The notes under the pieces are model-generated. The model did not search any database. It was not told the origin of the DNA and was given only the letters and a program-made list of their open reading frames with translations. The translations under genes and the position numbers were made by a program. Below are positions 53,996-63,137 of a stretch of DNA of 64,000 nucleotides, piece by piece. This DNA is from Oleisolibacter albus (GTDB lineage Bacteria > Pseudomonadota > Alphaproteobacteria > Azospirillales > Azospirillaceae): NCBI RefSeq assembly GCF_003336875.1, contig NZ_QGNJ01000005.1:186001-250000 (forward strand), in the 5' to 3' direction. The stretch's first letter is position 1, and the number at the start of each line of letters is the position of its first letter.

Positions 53996-54865
53996 TTATT
54001 GTCCGCCGCCCAGGGCGTGGACATAGGCCGCCAGAACCTTGACCGTGGCCGGGTCCAGGCGTTCGGACCAGGCCGGCATGTTGCCGCGGCGGGCATAGGT
54101 GATGGTCTCGACGACCGTCGCCTTGTCACCGCCATAGAGCCAGATGCGGTCGTTCAGACGGGGAGCGCCCACATCCTGGATGCCCTCGCCCTTTTCGCCG
54201 TGGCAGGCCGCGCAATTGTCCGCATAGACCTGGGCGCCCCGCTCCGCCGCAGCCGCGTCGGTCGACGTGCCGCTGAGCGACAGCACATACTCGGCCACGT
54301 CGTTGATCTGCGCCGGCTCCAGCAGCTGGTCGGCACCGAACCGCGGCATGTCGGAGACACGGCTGTTCTCGTTGGCGTTGCGGATACCATAGGTGATGGT
54401 CTGCAGGATCTGGTCCGGCTTGCCACCCCACAGCCAATCGTCGTCGGCCAGGGTCGGGAAGCCCTTGGCCCCCGCACCACCGGCACCATGGCAGGCGGCA
54501 CAGTTGTCGGCGAAGGCCACGCGACCGGCGGCCATGACATAGTTCATCAGCTCGGGGTCCTTGCGGATCTCGCCGATGTCCGTAGCCACGACCTTCTGCA
54601 TCATCGGGGCCTGACGGGCCTTTTCCTTGGCCAGCGCGGCACTGACATCCTGACGCTGGGTCCAGCCCAGCACACCATTGGTGTGCCCGGTCAGGCTCGG
54701 CCAGGACGGATAGGCGATCGTATACCCCAGGGCGAACACCACCGTCGCGTAGAAGGTGTACAGCCACCATTTCGGCAGAGGGGTGTTCAGTTCCTTCAAG
54801 CCGTCCCACTCATGGCCCGTGGTCATCTGGCCGGTGGCGGCGTCCTTTTCGATCTTGGTCGGCAT
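53996..54865 (-). CDS. ccoP: Cbb3 oxidase di-heme subunit CcoP
   Basis: The protein has 289 residues. A membrane helix (about 32-55: WWLYTFYATVVFALGYTIAY) and two cytochrome c domains, each with CAACH (near residues 122 and 216). Met ligands are likely in DMPRFG and NMPAWS. CcoP passes electrons to CcoO. Acidic/polar N-terminus with DGLKELNTPLPKWW is typical. It is the last gene of ccoNOQP. Confidence 0.96.
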   Translation of the reverse strand: MPTKIEKDAATGQMTTGHEWDGLKELNTPLPKWWLYTFYATVVFALGYTIAYPSWPSLTGHTNGVLGWTQRQDVSAALAKEKARQAPMMQKVVATDIGEIRKDPELMNYVMAAGRVAFADNCAACHGAGGAGAKGFPTLADDDWLWGGKPDQILQTITYGIRNANENSRVSDMPRFGADQLLEPAQINDVAEYVLSLSGTSTDAAAAERGAQVYADNCAACHGEKGEGIQDVGAPRLNDRIWLYGGDKATVVETITYARRGNMPAWSERLDPATVKVLAAYVHALGGGQ

Positions 54866-54871
54866 GACACC

Positions 54872-55042
54872 TTACCTCGCACGCTCTGCGCCCGACGGCG
54901 GGCCGTCGCGCAGGGGAATATTGCCCTGATCCTCCAGCCGGCGCCGCCGGGTGGGCCAGAAGGCCCACACGACGATGCCGCTGAAGAGGACGACGAACCA
55001 GACGATCCATATCTGCTGCAGCAGCGGATAAAGCTCGCTCAT
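54872..55042 (-). CDS. ccoQ: Cbb3 oxidase small subunit CcoQ
   Basis: The protein has 56 residues. One membrane helix (QIWIVWFVVLFSGIVVWAFW) followed by PTRRRRLEDQGNIPLRD, the CcoQ/FixQ pattern. It stabilises the complex. It lies six bases before ccoP and 12 bases after ccoO. Confidence 0.93.
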   Translation of the reverse strand: MSELYPLLQQIWIVWFVVLFSGIVVWAFWPTRRRRLEDQGNIPLRDGPPSGAERAR

Positions 55043-55054
55043 CGCGCCCTCCCC

Positions 55055-55780
55055 TTACTGCTTGAGGTCTTCAGGGGTGATCTTGGTGAAGTCGACCAGC
55101 GTACCCAGCATCTGGAGATAGGCCACCAGGGCGTCCATCTCCGTCACTTCGGGCTTGCCGTCGAAGTCAGCGACCACGGCCTTGGGATAGCGGGCCTGAA
55201 GCTCGGCCGGATCGGCATCCGGAACGGCCCCGGCCTGGAGCTTCAGATCCTGGGCGGCAGCGGCGATCTGATCGTCCGTGTAGGGGACACCGACGACCCG
55301 CAGGGTCTTCATGTGATCCGCCACATCGTCGAAGCGCAGCGGCCGCTCCAGGAAGGCGTACTTCGGCATGACCGATTCCGGCACCACCGACTGCGGGTCC
55401 TTCAGATGGGCGACCTGCCAGTCGTTGCTGTACTTGCCGCCGACACGGGCCAGATCCGGACCGGTGCGCTTGGAGCCCCACTGGAACGGATGGTCATACA
55501 TGCTCTCGGCCGCCAGGCTGTAATGGCCGTAACGCTCCACCTCGTCGCGGAAGGTGCGGATCTGCTGGCTGTGGCAGAGATAGCAGCCTTCACGGATGTA
55601 GATGTTGCGGCCCGCCAGCTCCAGCGGGGAGTAGGGACGGACACCCTCGACGCGCTCGATGGTGCTTTCCACGGTGAACAGCGGAACGATCTGGACCAGA
55701 CCGCCGATGGACACCGTGATCAGCGTGAGCACGGCCATGAGGATGAGGTTCTTTTCAATCGTCGCGTGACTGAACTTCAT
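55055..55780 (-). CDS. ccoO: Cbb3 oxidase mono-heme subunit CcoO
   Basis: The protein has 241 residues. An N-terminal membrane anchor (about 12-35), the heme site [12 protein letters not shown] near residue 65, and [16 protein letters not shown]. It passes electrons from CcoP to the CcoN heme b. The start [11 protein letters not shown] is canonical; the longer reading overlaps ccoN. The stop of ccoN is 13 bases upstream. Confidence 0.96.
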   Translation of the reverse strand: MKFSHATIEKNLILMAVLTLITVSIGGLVQIVPLFTVESTIERVEGVRPYSPLELAGRNIYIREGCYLCHSQQIRTFRDEVERYGHYSLAAESMYDHPFQWGSKRTGPDLARVGGKYSNDWQVAHLKDPQSVVPESVMPKYAFLERPLRFDDVADHMKTLRVVGVPYTDDQIAAAAQDLKLQAGAVPDADPAELQARYPKAVVADFDGKPEVTEMDALVAYLQMLGTLVDFTKITPEDLKQ

Positions 55781-55793
55781 GGCGCGTCCCTCC

Positions 55794-57275
55794 TCACTCG
55801 GCCGCCACGGCCGAGGCCAGGGGCTGCGGCGCAGCCGCCTCACCGCTCCGGATGGTGCGGTACATGTTGTAGGCCATGAACAGGGCGCCCAGCAGGAACA
55901 GACCGCCGCCAGCCGCACGGATCACGTAGTAGGGATGCATCGCGGCAACCGTCTCGACGAACGAATACTGCAGGAAGCCGTACTCGTCGTAGGCACGCCA
56001 CATCAGGCCCTGCATGATGCCGGACACCCACATGGCCGTGATGTAGAAGACGATGCCGATGGTGGCGGTCCAATAGTGCCATTCCACCAGCTTGCGCGAG
56101 AACAGGCCCTTCTTCTTCCACAGAACCGGCGTGATGTAATACATCATGCCGAAGCAGATGAAGGCCACCCAGCCCAGCGCACCGGAATGCACATGGCCGA
56201 TGGTCCAGTCGGTGTAGTGGGACAGGCCGTTGACCGCCTTCACCGACATCACCGGACCTTCGAAGGTGCTCATGCCGTAGAAGCCCACGGCGGTGACCGA
56301 GAAGCGCAGGCCCGGATCGGTGCGCAGCTTATCCCAGGCACCGGACAGGGTCATGATGCCGTTGATCATGCCGCCCCAGGACGGCATCCACAGCATGACC
56401 GAGAAGACCATGCCCAGCGTCTGCGTCCAGTCGGGCAGCGCGGTATAATGCAGATGGTGCGGACCGGCCCAGATGTAGAGGAAGATCAGGGCCCAGAAAT
56501 GCACGATCGACAGACGGTAGCTGTAGACCGGACGGTCGGCGGCCTTGGGGATGAAATAGTACATCATGCCCAGGAAGCCGGCGGTCAGGAAGAAACCCAC
56601 CGCGTTATGGCCGTACCACCACTGGATCATCGCGTCCTGCACACCGGCCCAGGCGATGTAGCTCTTGGTCCCGGTGAAGCTGACCGGCACCGTGGTGTTG
56701 TTCACCAGGTGCAGCATTGCGATGGTGATGATGAAGGCCAGGTAGAACCAGTTGGCCACATAAATATGCGGCTCACGGCGCTTCAGGATCGTTCCGGCGA
56801 ACACGACCAGGTACACGACCCAGACGATGGTCAGCCACAGGTCCACATACCACTCCGGCTCGGCATACTCCTTGCCCTGGGTGATACCCATCAGGTAGCC
56901 GGTCGCCGCCAGCACGATGAAGAGCTGGTAGCCGAAGAAAATGAACCATCCCAGCTCCGGCCCGCCGAACAGCGGGGCGCGGCAGGTGCGCTGCACCACG
57001 TACAGGGACGACCCGATCAGCGCGCTGCCACCGAAGGCGAAGATCGCCGCGGAGGTGTGCAGCGGGCGGAGCCGGCCGAACTGGATGTACTCGATGCCGA
57101 AGTTCAACTGCGGAAAAGCCAACTGGAGCGCGATGAACACGCCCGCGGCGAAGGCCGCGATGCCCCAGAACATGGCTGCGATCATGAAGGCGCGTACCAC
57201 ATCCTCGTAGTACGCCTCCTGAACGACGGGTCCGGCCGTCGCCCGGGCCCCCTCGCCGGTGAGCGCAACACTCAT
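55794..57275 (-). CDS. ccoN: Cbb3 oxidase catalytic subunit CcoN
   Basis: The protein has 493 residues and about 12 membrane helices. It reduces O2 at the heme b3-CuB centre and pumps protons. Visible: [22 protein letters not shown], the CuB/active Tyr region; [22 protein letters not shown]; and [16 protein letters not shown] with His ligands of heme b/b3. High oxygen affinity is typical of this type. It heads ccoNOQP; a perfect FNR/FixK palindrome lies about 120 bases upstream. Confidence 0.97.
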   Translation of the reverse strand: MSVALTGEGARATAGPVVQEAYYEDVVRAFMIAAMFWGIAAFAAGVFIALQLAFPQLNFGIEYIQFGRLRPLHTSAAIFAFGGSALIGSSLYVVQRTCRAPLFGGPELGWFIFFGYQLFIVLAATGYLMGITQGKEYAEPEWYVDLWLTIVWVVYLVVFAGTILKRREPHIYVANWFYLAFIITIAMLHLVNNTTVPVSFTGTKSYIAWAGVQDAMIQWWYGHNAVGFFLTAGFLGMMYYFIPKAADRPVYSYRLSIVHFWALIFLYIWAGPHHLHYTALPDWTQTLGMVFSVMLWMPSWGGMINGIMTLSGAWDKLRTDPGLRFSVTAVGFYGMSTFEGPVMSVKAVNGLSHYTDWTIGHVHSGALGWVAFICFGMMYYITPVLWKKKGLFSRKLVEWHYWTATIGIVFYITAMWVSGIMQGLMWRAYDEYGFLQYSFVETVAAMHPYYVIRAAGGGLFLLGALFMAYNMYRTIRSGEAAAPQPLASAVAAE

Positions 57276-57394
57276 AAGAACCCCCGGTCTAACGAGATTT
57301 ATTCTCTATGCCGGATGGAATCCCTGGTCGCCCAGGTCAACCGCACCGGCTTTTGCGAGTGGATGCACCCTGGGGGGACCACACCAGTTCCGCA

Positions 57395-57408
57395 TTGATT
57401 TGCATCAA
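57395..57408. promoter_or_regulatory. Perfect FNR/FixK box between ccoN and DUF2189 gene
   Basis: TTGATTTGCATCAA is an exact TTGAT-N4-ATCAA palindrome. It is placed almost midway between two divergent starts, about 120 bases from each, so it could activate ccoNOQP, the DUF2189 gene, or both at low oxygen. I cannot point to a good -10 on either side. Confidence 0.75.
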
Positions 57409-57527
57409 GCTCCTGTGGGACCCTGCGCAGGAATGTCGCACCCCTTGGGAGGGATGCGGCCCAACCGCAGGGGTGCGCTTTTAACAAAAAGATGCGGGGG
57501 TCGCAGCGTTTTTAAGGGAGAACGCCC

Positions 57528-58313
57528 ATGACTGATCTTCACGCGACTCCTGTATTTGCGCCATTTTCACCGGCGGTGCGACGCATTGCCCCAGACAGCC
57601 CCTGGATCTGGTTACAAAAAGGTTTTGCAGATTTCAGCGCGAGCTGGCGGGTCAGCCTGGCCTACGGCCTGCTGATTATCTGTTTCAGTTGGATCGTTGT
57701 TTCGCTACTTGCAGGCGCAGGACAGATCTATCTTCTTCTTCCGATGTGCGCCGGCTTTATGCTGGTCGCCCCCCTGGGCGCGGTCGGGCTCTACGAGACC
57801 AGCCGGCGCCTGTCCATCGGCCAGCCGGCGAGCCTTGCGGCCGCCCTGACGGCCGTCCGCAAGAACGCCCTGCAGATCGCCAGCATGGGTGTGGTCCTGC
57901 TGCTGCTGCTGCTGTTCTGGATACGCCTTGCCACGCTGCTGTTCGCCCTGTTCTTCGCCGGGGTGACCCCGGACCTCAGCAATCTCGTCCCGATGCTGCT
58001 GCACTCCCCGGTCAGTCTGCCGTTCCTGATCACCGGGACGGCCCTGGGCGGCGTGCTGGCGCTGATTGCCTATGCCATCAGCGTCATCTCGATCCCGATG
58101 CTGCTGGATCGCGACACCAACGTCTTCGCCGCCATCGCCACCAGCATCAAGGCGGTCCGCACCAACCCGAAGCCGATGCTGCTGTGGGCCTTCATCATCG
58201 TGTTCTTCACCGGGCTGGGCATGGCGACCCTGTTCCTGGGGCTGGCCATCATCTTCCCGCTGATCGGACATGCCAGCTGGCACGCCTACCGGGATCTGGT
58301 GGAGAGGGTATGA
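57528..58313 (+). CDS. DUF2189 family integral membrane protein
   Basis: The protein has 261 residues. About six membrane helices, with WLQKGFADFSASWRVSLAYG near the start and LGAVGLYETSRRLSIGQP after helix 2, the DUF2189 pattern. GGGAG precedes the ATG. Such genes are often under FNR/NnrR control and near respiratory genes, as here. The function is unknown. Divergent from ccoN. Confidence 0.88.
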   Translation: MTDLHATPVFAPFSPAVRRIAPDSPWIWLQKGFADFSASWRVSLAYGLLIICFSWIVVSLLAGAGQIYLLLPMCAGFMLVAPLGAVGLYETSRRLSIGQPASLAAALTAVRKNALQIASMGVVLLLLLLFWIRLATLLFALFFAGVTPDLSNLVPMLLHSPVSLPFLITGTALGGVLALIAYAISVISIPMLLDRDTNVFAAIATSIKAVRTNPKPMLLWAFIIVFFTGLGMATLFLGLAIIFPLIGHASWHAYRDLVERV

Positions 58314-58692
58314 CCCTCTCGTCTCCTGCCGGCCCGACAGGTACCAGGCCATGAGTCCGGCGGTCCCGGCGTCGACCACTATCGGCACCGGGACCGCCCC
58401 CAGACCTACGAAACGAACACCAGCCGTGGAGCCGGACAGCCCCGGTCCGGCCGCCGCCAATGTGACGGCCTTGGAAGAGGCGGCAAGGACATGAAGGACG
58501 TGTTCGTGCATCGAACCTTCCGGCGCGGAAAACGGATCAGGATGTACACCGCGGGTCCGGGCACACCTTTGATCGAGATCATTCTCCCACCGAAATTTAT
58601 ACGCACCGCCCTGGCCATAGCCGGCGGCCAAGGCACCCGGCGGCAATCGCCGCCGTTGCAGGCAGGATGAGCAAACCCGTTGGAACCCGGTA
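58314..58692. other. Intergenic region after the DUF2189 gene
   Basis: About 380 bases, mostly without a gene I can name. It holds one 59-codon open frame (58491-58670) and a stretch richer in A+T (58500-58600). No repeat or terminator stands out. Confidence 0.4.
58491..58670 (+). CDS. Possible short gene, unknown
   Basis: This is a 59-codon open frame with a basic start (MKDVFVHRTFRRGKRIRM) and a later hydrophobic stretch, IEIILPPKFIRTALAIAGG. GAGG lies 10 bases before the ATG; AGGAC abuts it. No family is recognised and the frame could be chance. Confidence 0.2.
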   Translation: MKDVFVHRTFRRGKRIRMYTAGPGTPLIEIILPPKFIRTALAIAGGQGTRRQSPPLQAG

Positions 58693-59193
58693 TCAGCCGA
58701 CGGGAGACCAGTCGCAGCCCGCCACCAGCAGGGCCGCCAATCGCTCGACACCGGCCTGATCGGCCGCATCGAATCGATCGGGAAGCGGGCTGTCGAGGTC
58801 GATCACGCCGAGAACCCGATCCCCCAGGAGAAGCGGGACCACCAGTTCCGACCGGGAAGCGGCATCACAGGCGATGTGTCCGGGAAACGCATGGACATCG
58901 GGGACCAGGACGCTTTCGCGCCGTGCCGCCGCCGTGCCGCAGACCCCGCGCCCCAGGGCGATGCGGACACAGGCCGGCTTGCCCTGGAACGGCCCCAGGA
59001 CCAGCTCGCCGCCCCGCAGAAGATAGACACCGGCCCAATTGAGGTCCGGCAGGCTGTGGAACAGCAGCGCCGACAGGTTGGCGGTATTGGCGACCATGTC
59101 CCGTTCCCCTGACAGGAGACCGGACAGCATTCCGGCCAGATCCTCGTAAAGGGCCGGCTTGTCGGCGGTGGTGGCCACATGGATGTCAAACAT
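58693..59193 (-). CDS. msrC: Free methionine-(R)-sulfoxide reductase (GAF domain)
   Basis: The protein has 166 residues, a single GAF domain. The fRMsr Cys set is present in PACVRIALG, GVCGTAAAR and HIACDAASRSELVVPL, with LGPFQGKPACV and GVIDLDSP around it. It reduces free Met-R-sulfoxide with thioredoxin, protecting against oxidants. The gene lies upstream of tRNA-Glu in the reverse direction and appears to be alone. Confidence 0.9.
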   Translation of the reverse strand: MFDIHVATTADKPALYEDLAGMLSGLLSGERDMVANTANLSALLFHSLPDLNWAGVYLLRGGELVLGPFQGKPACVRIALGRGVCGTAAARRESVLVPDVHAFPGHIACDAASRSELVVPLLLGDRVLGVIDLDSPLPDRFDAADQAGVERLAALLVAGCDWSPVG

Positions 59194-59318
59194 GGATCTG
59201 CTCCCTGATGCTCAAGCCTGTGCGTCAACTGCCTGGGGCAGCCGGTTATTGCGCTGGCGAAACAAGTTCGGGAGGAACGGCGCGCCGTCCGCGCGCACCC
59301 GCCACAGGCGGGAAGAGG

Positions 59319-59394
59319 TGGCGTCCCCAACGGGATTCGAACCCGTGTTACCAACGTGAAAGGCTGGTGTCCTAGGCCTCTAGACGATGGGGAC
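59319..59394 (-). tRNA. tRNA-Glu (anticodon TTC)
   Basis: A 76-base cloverleaf with encoded CCA: acceptor arm GTCCCCA/TGGGGAC, anticodon loop CTTTCAC with TTC, T arm ACGGG-TTCGAAT-CCCGT. The D arm TCGTCTAGAGGCCTAGGAC is of the Glu type. Confidence 0.96.
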
Positions 59395-59500
59395 GTCGCG
59401 GCGGGCGTCTAGGTAGCGGGACTTGGCCGCCGACGCAAGACAAATCGACACGGCGTTTTTCGCGGCCACCCGCCCCTCTGCGCGCATGGCTGGGTCCGAC

Positions 59501-61018
59501 TCAGCGATAACGCTCCAGCGTGCGCTCGACCCGCTGCTCCAGATCGCGAATGATGGTCAGCGTCGGCAGGGTCCGCAGCACCTGAAGCACCGCTTCCAGC
59601 TGGGCCAAGGCAATGCCATGCTTCAGCCGCGCGCGCAGATAGTCGATGCGGAAATTGACAGCGATGCGCAGCCCCTCCTCCAGATCCGCCTCCTTCGGGC
59701 GCAGGATGCGGGCCAGCCCCTCCTGTTCGGCCAGACGGCGCACGCTGCCGAACAGGGCCGTGGCCGCAAGCGCGGTCGCCACCTCATCCTCGGTCGGGCG
59801 ATGGGTCATGTCCGGTTCGAACCAGGACTTGCCGCTGTCGCCCACCATCGGGCGCACCGGCAGGATCCTCAAGCAGTCGCGCAGACCGGCCGCCGCGAAT
59901 CCGTCCAGGGCCTGGCTGACACAGCTCCGCGCCGCCAGCAGCAGATTGCCCAACTCGGCATCGTCGCCGCTCTCCTCCGACAAGCCCCGAATCATCCGGC
60001 CGGCATCGTCCAGCAGCCGGGCACTGGTCAGCAGCCAGATGCGACGCGACTGGGTGCCGGCCGAGGCCGCCACCCGGCCCAGATCCCCCAGAGTCTGGGC
60101 CAGGTCGGAGAACAGACGGGCCGGGATCAGCCGTTCACGCTGCTGTCCGGCTTGCGACAGGTCCAGGGACAGGGCGCGGACCAGCCGCAACGCCTGCCAG
60201 GGCTGGCCCAGCAGGCCAAGCAGCCCATAGAAAAAGTAATCGGTCAGTGTACCGTCCGGATCGTGCAGATTGAGATAGGCCATGCGCGCCGCCGCCACCA
60301 CCGGCGGCGAGAACTCGGCAATGCGCCCCCCATCCACTCCGGCGGCACGCCGCACCAGATCCAGGGCCGGGGTCAGCTGCGGATGCGCGGCCTGAAGCAC
60401 GGCGATTTCCTGTAGATCCTGCAGCGCCGCCCGTCCCCCCAGCCGACCGATGAGGGCCTGCCGCTGCAACGGCGACTGCTCCGCCTGCTCCAGCAATTCC
60501 ACGGTGGCTGCGGCGGCGACCCGGATGCCCTGATCCACAGCCCGTTGCGCATCCTCTCCGCGCTGTTGCCGCATGGCCTTGCGGTAAGCCCGCTCCATGC
60601 TTTGCAGGACGGCCTGCTGGGGCGATTCCTGCATCAGACGCCACCAGGGCGCCAGAGCGGTCCGCGACACCACGGCCCGGCGCCGTTCACCGCCGCCGGT
60701 CAGGTCATCACGCAGATAGGGTTCCAGGCAGCAGCATACGGCGCGCTGGAAGGTCGGTATCCGGCCAGGCCGTAGCCGGCGCAGACGGGGCCGCAGCGTG
60801 GTGAGGATCTGCTCATCGGTGGGATGGCCGGGTTCACAGGCCCGGGCCAGTTCCACGGCCTGCGCGACCCGCAGCAGGTCCGCCTCCGTCAATGTCTCGA
60901 AATGCGCTTCCAACCGGGCCTGGGCCCGGGCCGTCGCATCGGACGGCGCCGCTTCCGCCTGCACGGATGCTGCCAACGCTGGACCGCGCTTCGTCACTGT
61001 GCCCCCCGCGCCTGCCAT
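59501..61018 (-). CDS. Unrecognised 505-residue soluble protein
   Basis: The protein is almost wholly alpha-helical, with no signal peptide or membrane helix. The N-terminal part has FETLTEADLLRVAQAVELA and DEQILTTLRPRLRRLRPGR; a Cys cluster AVCCCLEPYL near residue 100; and a C-terminal coiled segment ending VERTLERYR. It resembles no domain I know. Codon use fits a real gene. The start is uncertain (ATG at 61027 or 61048, or GTG at 60997 behind a G-rich run). It follows recJ, with a 182-base gap. Confidence 0.7.
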   Translation of the reverse strand: MAGAGGTVTKRGPALAASVQAEAAPSDATARAQARLEAHFETLTEADLLRVAQAVELARACEPGHPTDEQILTTLRPRLRRLRPGRIPTFQRAVCCCLEPYLRDDLTGGGERRRAVVSRTALAPWWRLMQESPQQAVLQSMERAYRKAMRQQRGEDAQRAVDQGIRVAAAATVELLEQAEQSPLQRQALIGRLGGRAALQDLQEIAVLQAAHPQLTPALDLVRRAAGVDGGRIAEFSPPVVAAARMAYLNLHDPDGTLTDYFFYGLLGLLGQPWQALRLVRALSLDLSQAGQQRERLIPARLFSDLAQTLGDLGRVAASAGTQSRRIWLLTSARLLDDAGRMIRGLSEESGDDAELGNLLLAARSCVSQALDGFAAAGLRDCLRILPVRPMVGDSGKSWFEPDMTHRPTEDEVATALAATALFGSVRRLAEQEGLARILRPKEADLEEGLRIAVNFRIDYLRARLKHGIALAQLEAVLQVLRTLPTLTIIRDLEQRVERTLERYR

Positions 61019-61200
61019 GACCCGCATGGCCGCATCCCGGCTCGGCACCGCGGCACCAGCCGGCCGGGATCGGCACAGATGGCGAAACGGGCAGACGAAC
61101 GGGCCGCGGCCGGCAACAATCAGACCGGGCGGACTATAACGCCGGGCACCACCGGGCGTCTGTAGTGAAATGTGCTAATCGGCAGGATCGGTGCACGAAA

Positions 61201-62994
61201 TCAGGCCTGTCCGGCCATGGCCGCGTCATCGATCAGCAACTGGACGCCATCATTGCCGTTCCAGCGGTCGGGCCGCAGGGTGCCGGCCACATGCAGCGGC
61301 CGTCCGCCGGACTGCAGCAATCCCCGCCCCAGATCGGTATCGAGGGCACGGAAGGCAATGGCCTTGAGCCGGGCGCCATCGGCACCGGTGAGAATGCAGC
61401 GCACATGGGCACCCCCCACCACATCCGCCCGGACGATCCGCGCATCCGTCACGGCGAAGCGCGGTTCGGCATTCCCGGTGCCGAATGGAGCCAGCCGTTC
61501 CAGATGCTGCATCAGGTCCGGCACGGCACCGCGCACGGCCAGGGCCGCATCCAGATGCAGGGTGGGCACCAGCGGCCCCGACTCCGCCAGCTGTGCCGCG
61601 ATTCGCGTCCGCAGAAAGGCGCGCAGCGCCTCGATCTGCGCACGTTCGACCGTGAAGCCGGCCGCCATGGCGTGACCGCCGCCCGCCAGCAGCAGACCGG
61701 CCTGACGGGCGGCGATGATGGCCGAGCCCAGATCGACCCCACGCACCGACCGGCCCGATGCCTTCCCCACGCCGCCGTCCAGGGCCACGACGCAGGCCGG
61801 CCGGGCAAAGCGCTCCTTCAACCGGGCGGCGACGATGCCGATGACACCGGGATGCCAGCCCTCGCCCGTCGCCAGGATCAGCTCCGGGCTGTCATCAAGG
61901 GTGGCCTCCACCTGGGCCAGGGCCTCCTCCAGAACGACCCCCTCGATGGTCCGCCGCTCGGTATTGAATTCATGCAGTTGACGGGCCAGGGCCGCCGCCT
62001 CGGCGGCATCCTCGGTGGCGAGCAGCCGCGCCCCCAGATCCGATTTGGCCACACGGCCACCGGCATTGACCCGTGGACCGATGATGAAACCGGCATGATA
62101 GGCGTCCATACGTTCATTGACGCCGGCCACGTCGGCCAGGGCGGCGATGCCGGGATTGGCCCGCCTGCCCATGATCTTCAATCCCTGGGCCACGAAGGCG
62201 CGGTTGAGCCCCGTGAGCGGAACCACGTCGCAGACCGTCCCCAACGCCACCAGATCCAGCCAGCCCATGAGATCGGGCTCGGGACGCCCCTGCGCGGCGT
62301 ACCAGCCGCTGCGGCGCAATTCCCGGTTGACGGCCACCACCAGCAGGAAACTGACACCCACGGCGGCCAGAGTACTCAGCGGCCCACCCGCCGGCTCGTC
62401 CAGGCGGTTGGGATTGACCACCGCCACCGCCACCGGCAGCCGCGGCTCGGCCTTGTGGTGATCGACCACCACCACTTCCAGCCCGGCCTCGGCCGCGCCG
62501 GCCAGTGGATCGAAGGAGGTCACCCCGCAATCCACGGTCACCACCAGATCGATACCCTCCTGCCGCAGCCGCAGCAGGGCCGGCAGGTTGGGCCCATACC
62601 CCTCGGTGATGCGGTCGGGGATGTAGACGCGCAGATCGGCCCCGACGGCGCGGAAGAAGCGGGTCAGCAGGGCGCTGCTGGTGGCACCGTCCACATCGTA
62701 ATCGCCGAAAACCGCAACCCTCTGGCCACCGCGGATGGCGGCGGCGACCCGGGCGGCAGCCCGCTCCATGTCCTTCAGGATCGAAGGATCGGGCAGTAGC
62801 GCCCGCAGGGTGGGCGACAGGAAACACTCCGCCGCGTCCAGGCTGACTCCACGCCCCGCCAGAAGCCGCCCGACCAGTTCCGGCAGACCGTAACTCTGCG
62901 ACAGGGCCAGGGCCAGACGCTCATCCGCCGGCCGGGCCCGCCAGCGCTTGCCGGACAGGGATTGGTCAACGCCGAGAAAGGCGGAATCGGACAT
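61201..62994 (-). CDS. recJ: Single-stranded-DNA-specific exonuclease RecJ
   Basis: The protein has 597 residues. DHH family motifs: VFGDYDVDGATSSALL, VVVDHHKAEP, and the DHHA1 motif AGGGHAMAAGFT, then an OB fold with GTLRPDRWNG. It degrades ssDNA 5'-3' in recombination and base excision repair. The start MSDSAFLGVDQSL was chosen. It follows glpX on the same strand with a 143-base gap containing a hairpin. Confidence 0.95.
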   Translation of the reverse strand: MSDSAFLGVDQSLSGKRWRARPADERLALALSQSYGLPELVGRLLAGRGVSLDAAECFLSPTLRALLPDPSILKDMERAAARVAAAIRGGQRVAVFGDYDVDGATSSALLTRFFRAVGADLRVYIPDRITEGYGPNLPALLRLRQEGIDLVVTVDCGVTSFDPLAGAAEAGLEVVVVDHHKAEPRLPVAVAVVNPNRLDEPAGGPLSTLAAVGVSFLLVVAVNRELRRSGWYAAQGRPEPDLMGWLDLVALGTVCDVVPLTGLNRAFVAQGLKIMGRRANPGIAALADVAGVNERMDAYHAGFIIGPRVNAGGRVAKSDLGARLLATEDAAEAAALARQLHEFNTERRTIEGVVLEEALAQVEATLDDSPELILATGEGWHPGVIGIVAARLKERFARPACVVALDGGVGKASGRSVRGVDLGSAIIAARQAGLLLAGGGHAMAAGFTVERAQIEALRAFLRTRIAAQLAESGPLVPTLHLDAALAVRGAVPDLMQHLERLAPFGTGNAEPRFAVTDARIVRADVVGGAHVRCILTGADGARLKAIAFRALDTDLGRGLLQSGGRPLHVAGTLRPDRWNGNDGVQLLIDDAAMAGQA

Positions 62995-63062
62995 GGCAGG
63001 CAGATCTTTGGACGCTACGGACGGGAGGGGTTCCACTTGAACCCGCCGGCGCCGAAATGCAA

Positions 63063-63093
63063 GCGGCCCGACACCGTTTCCGGGTCGGGCCGC
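63063..63093 (-). terminator. Hairpin between glpX and recJ
   Basis: GCGGCCCGA (63063-63071) pairs with TCGGGCCGC (63085-63093) around a 13-base loop, 45 bases beyond the glpX stop. No T tract follows, so the two genes may still be co-transcribed in part. Confidence 0.45.
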
Positions 63094-63137
63094 CGCACAG
63101 ATCACGGCCACGGCCGGGATGGACCCTGCCGTACCGA

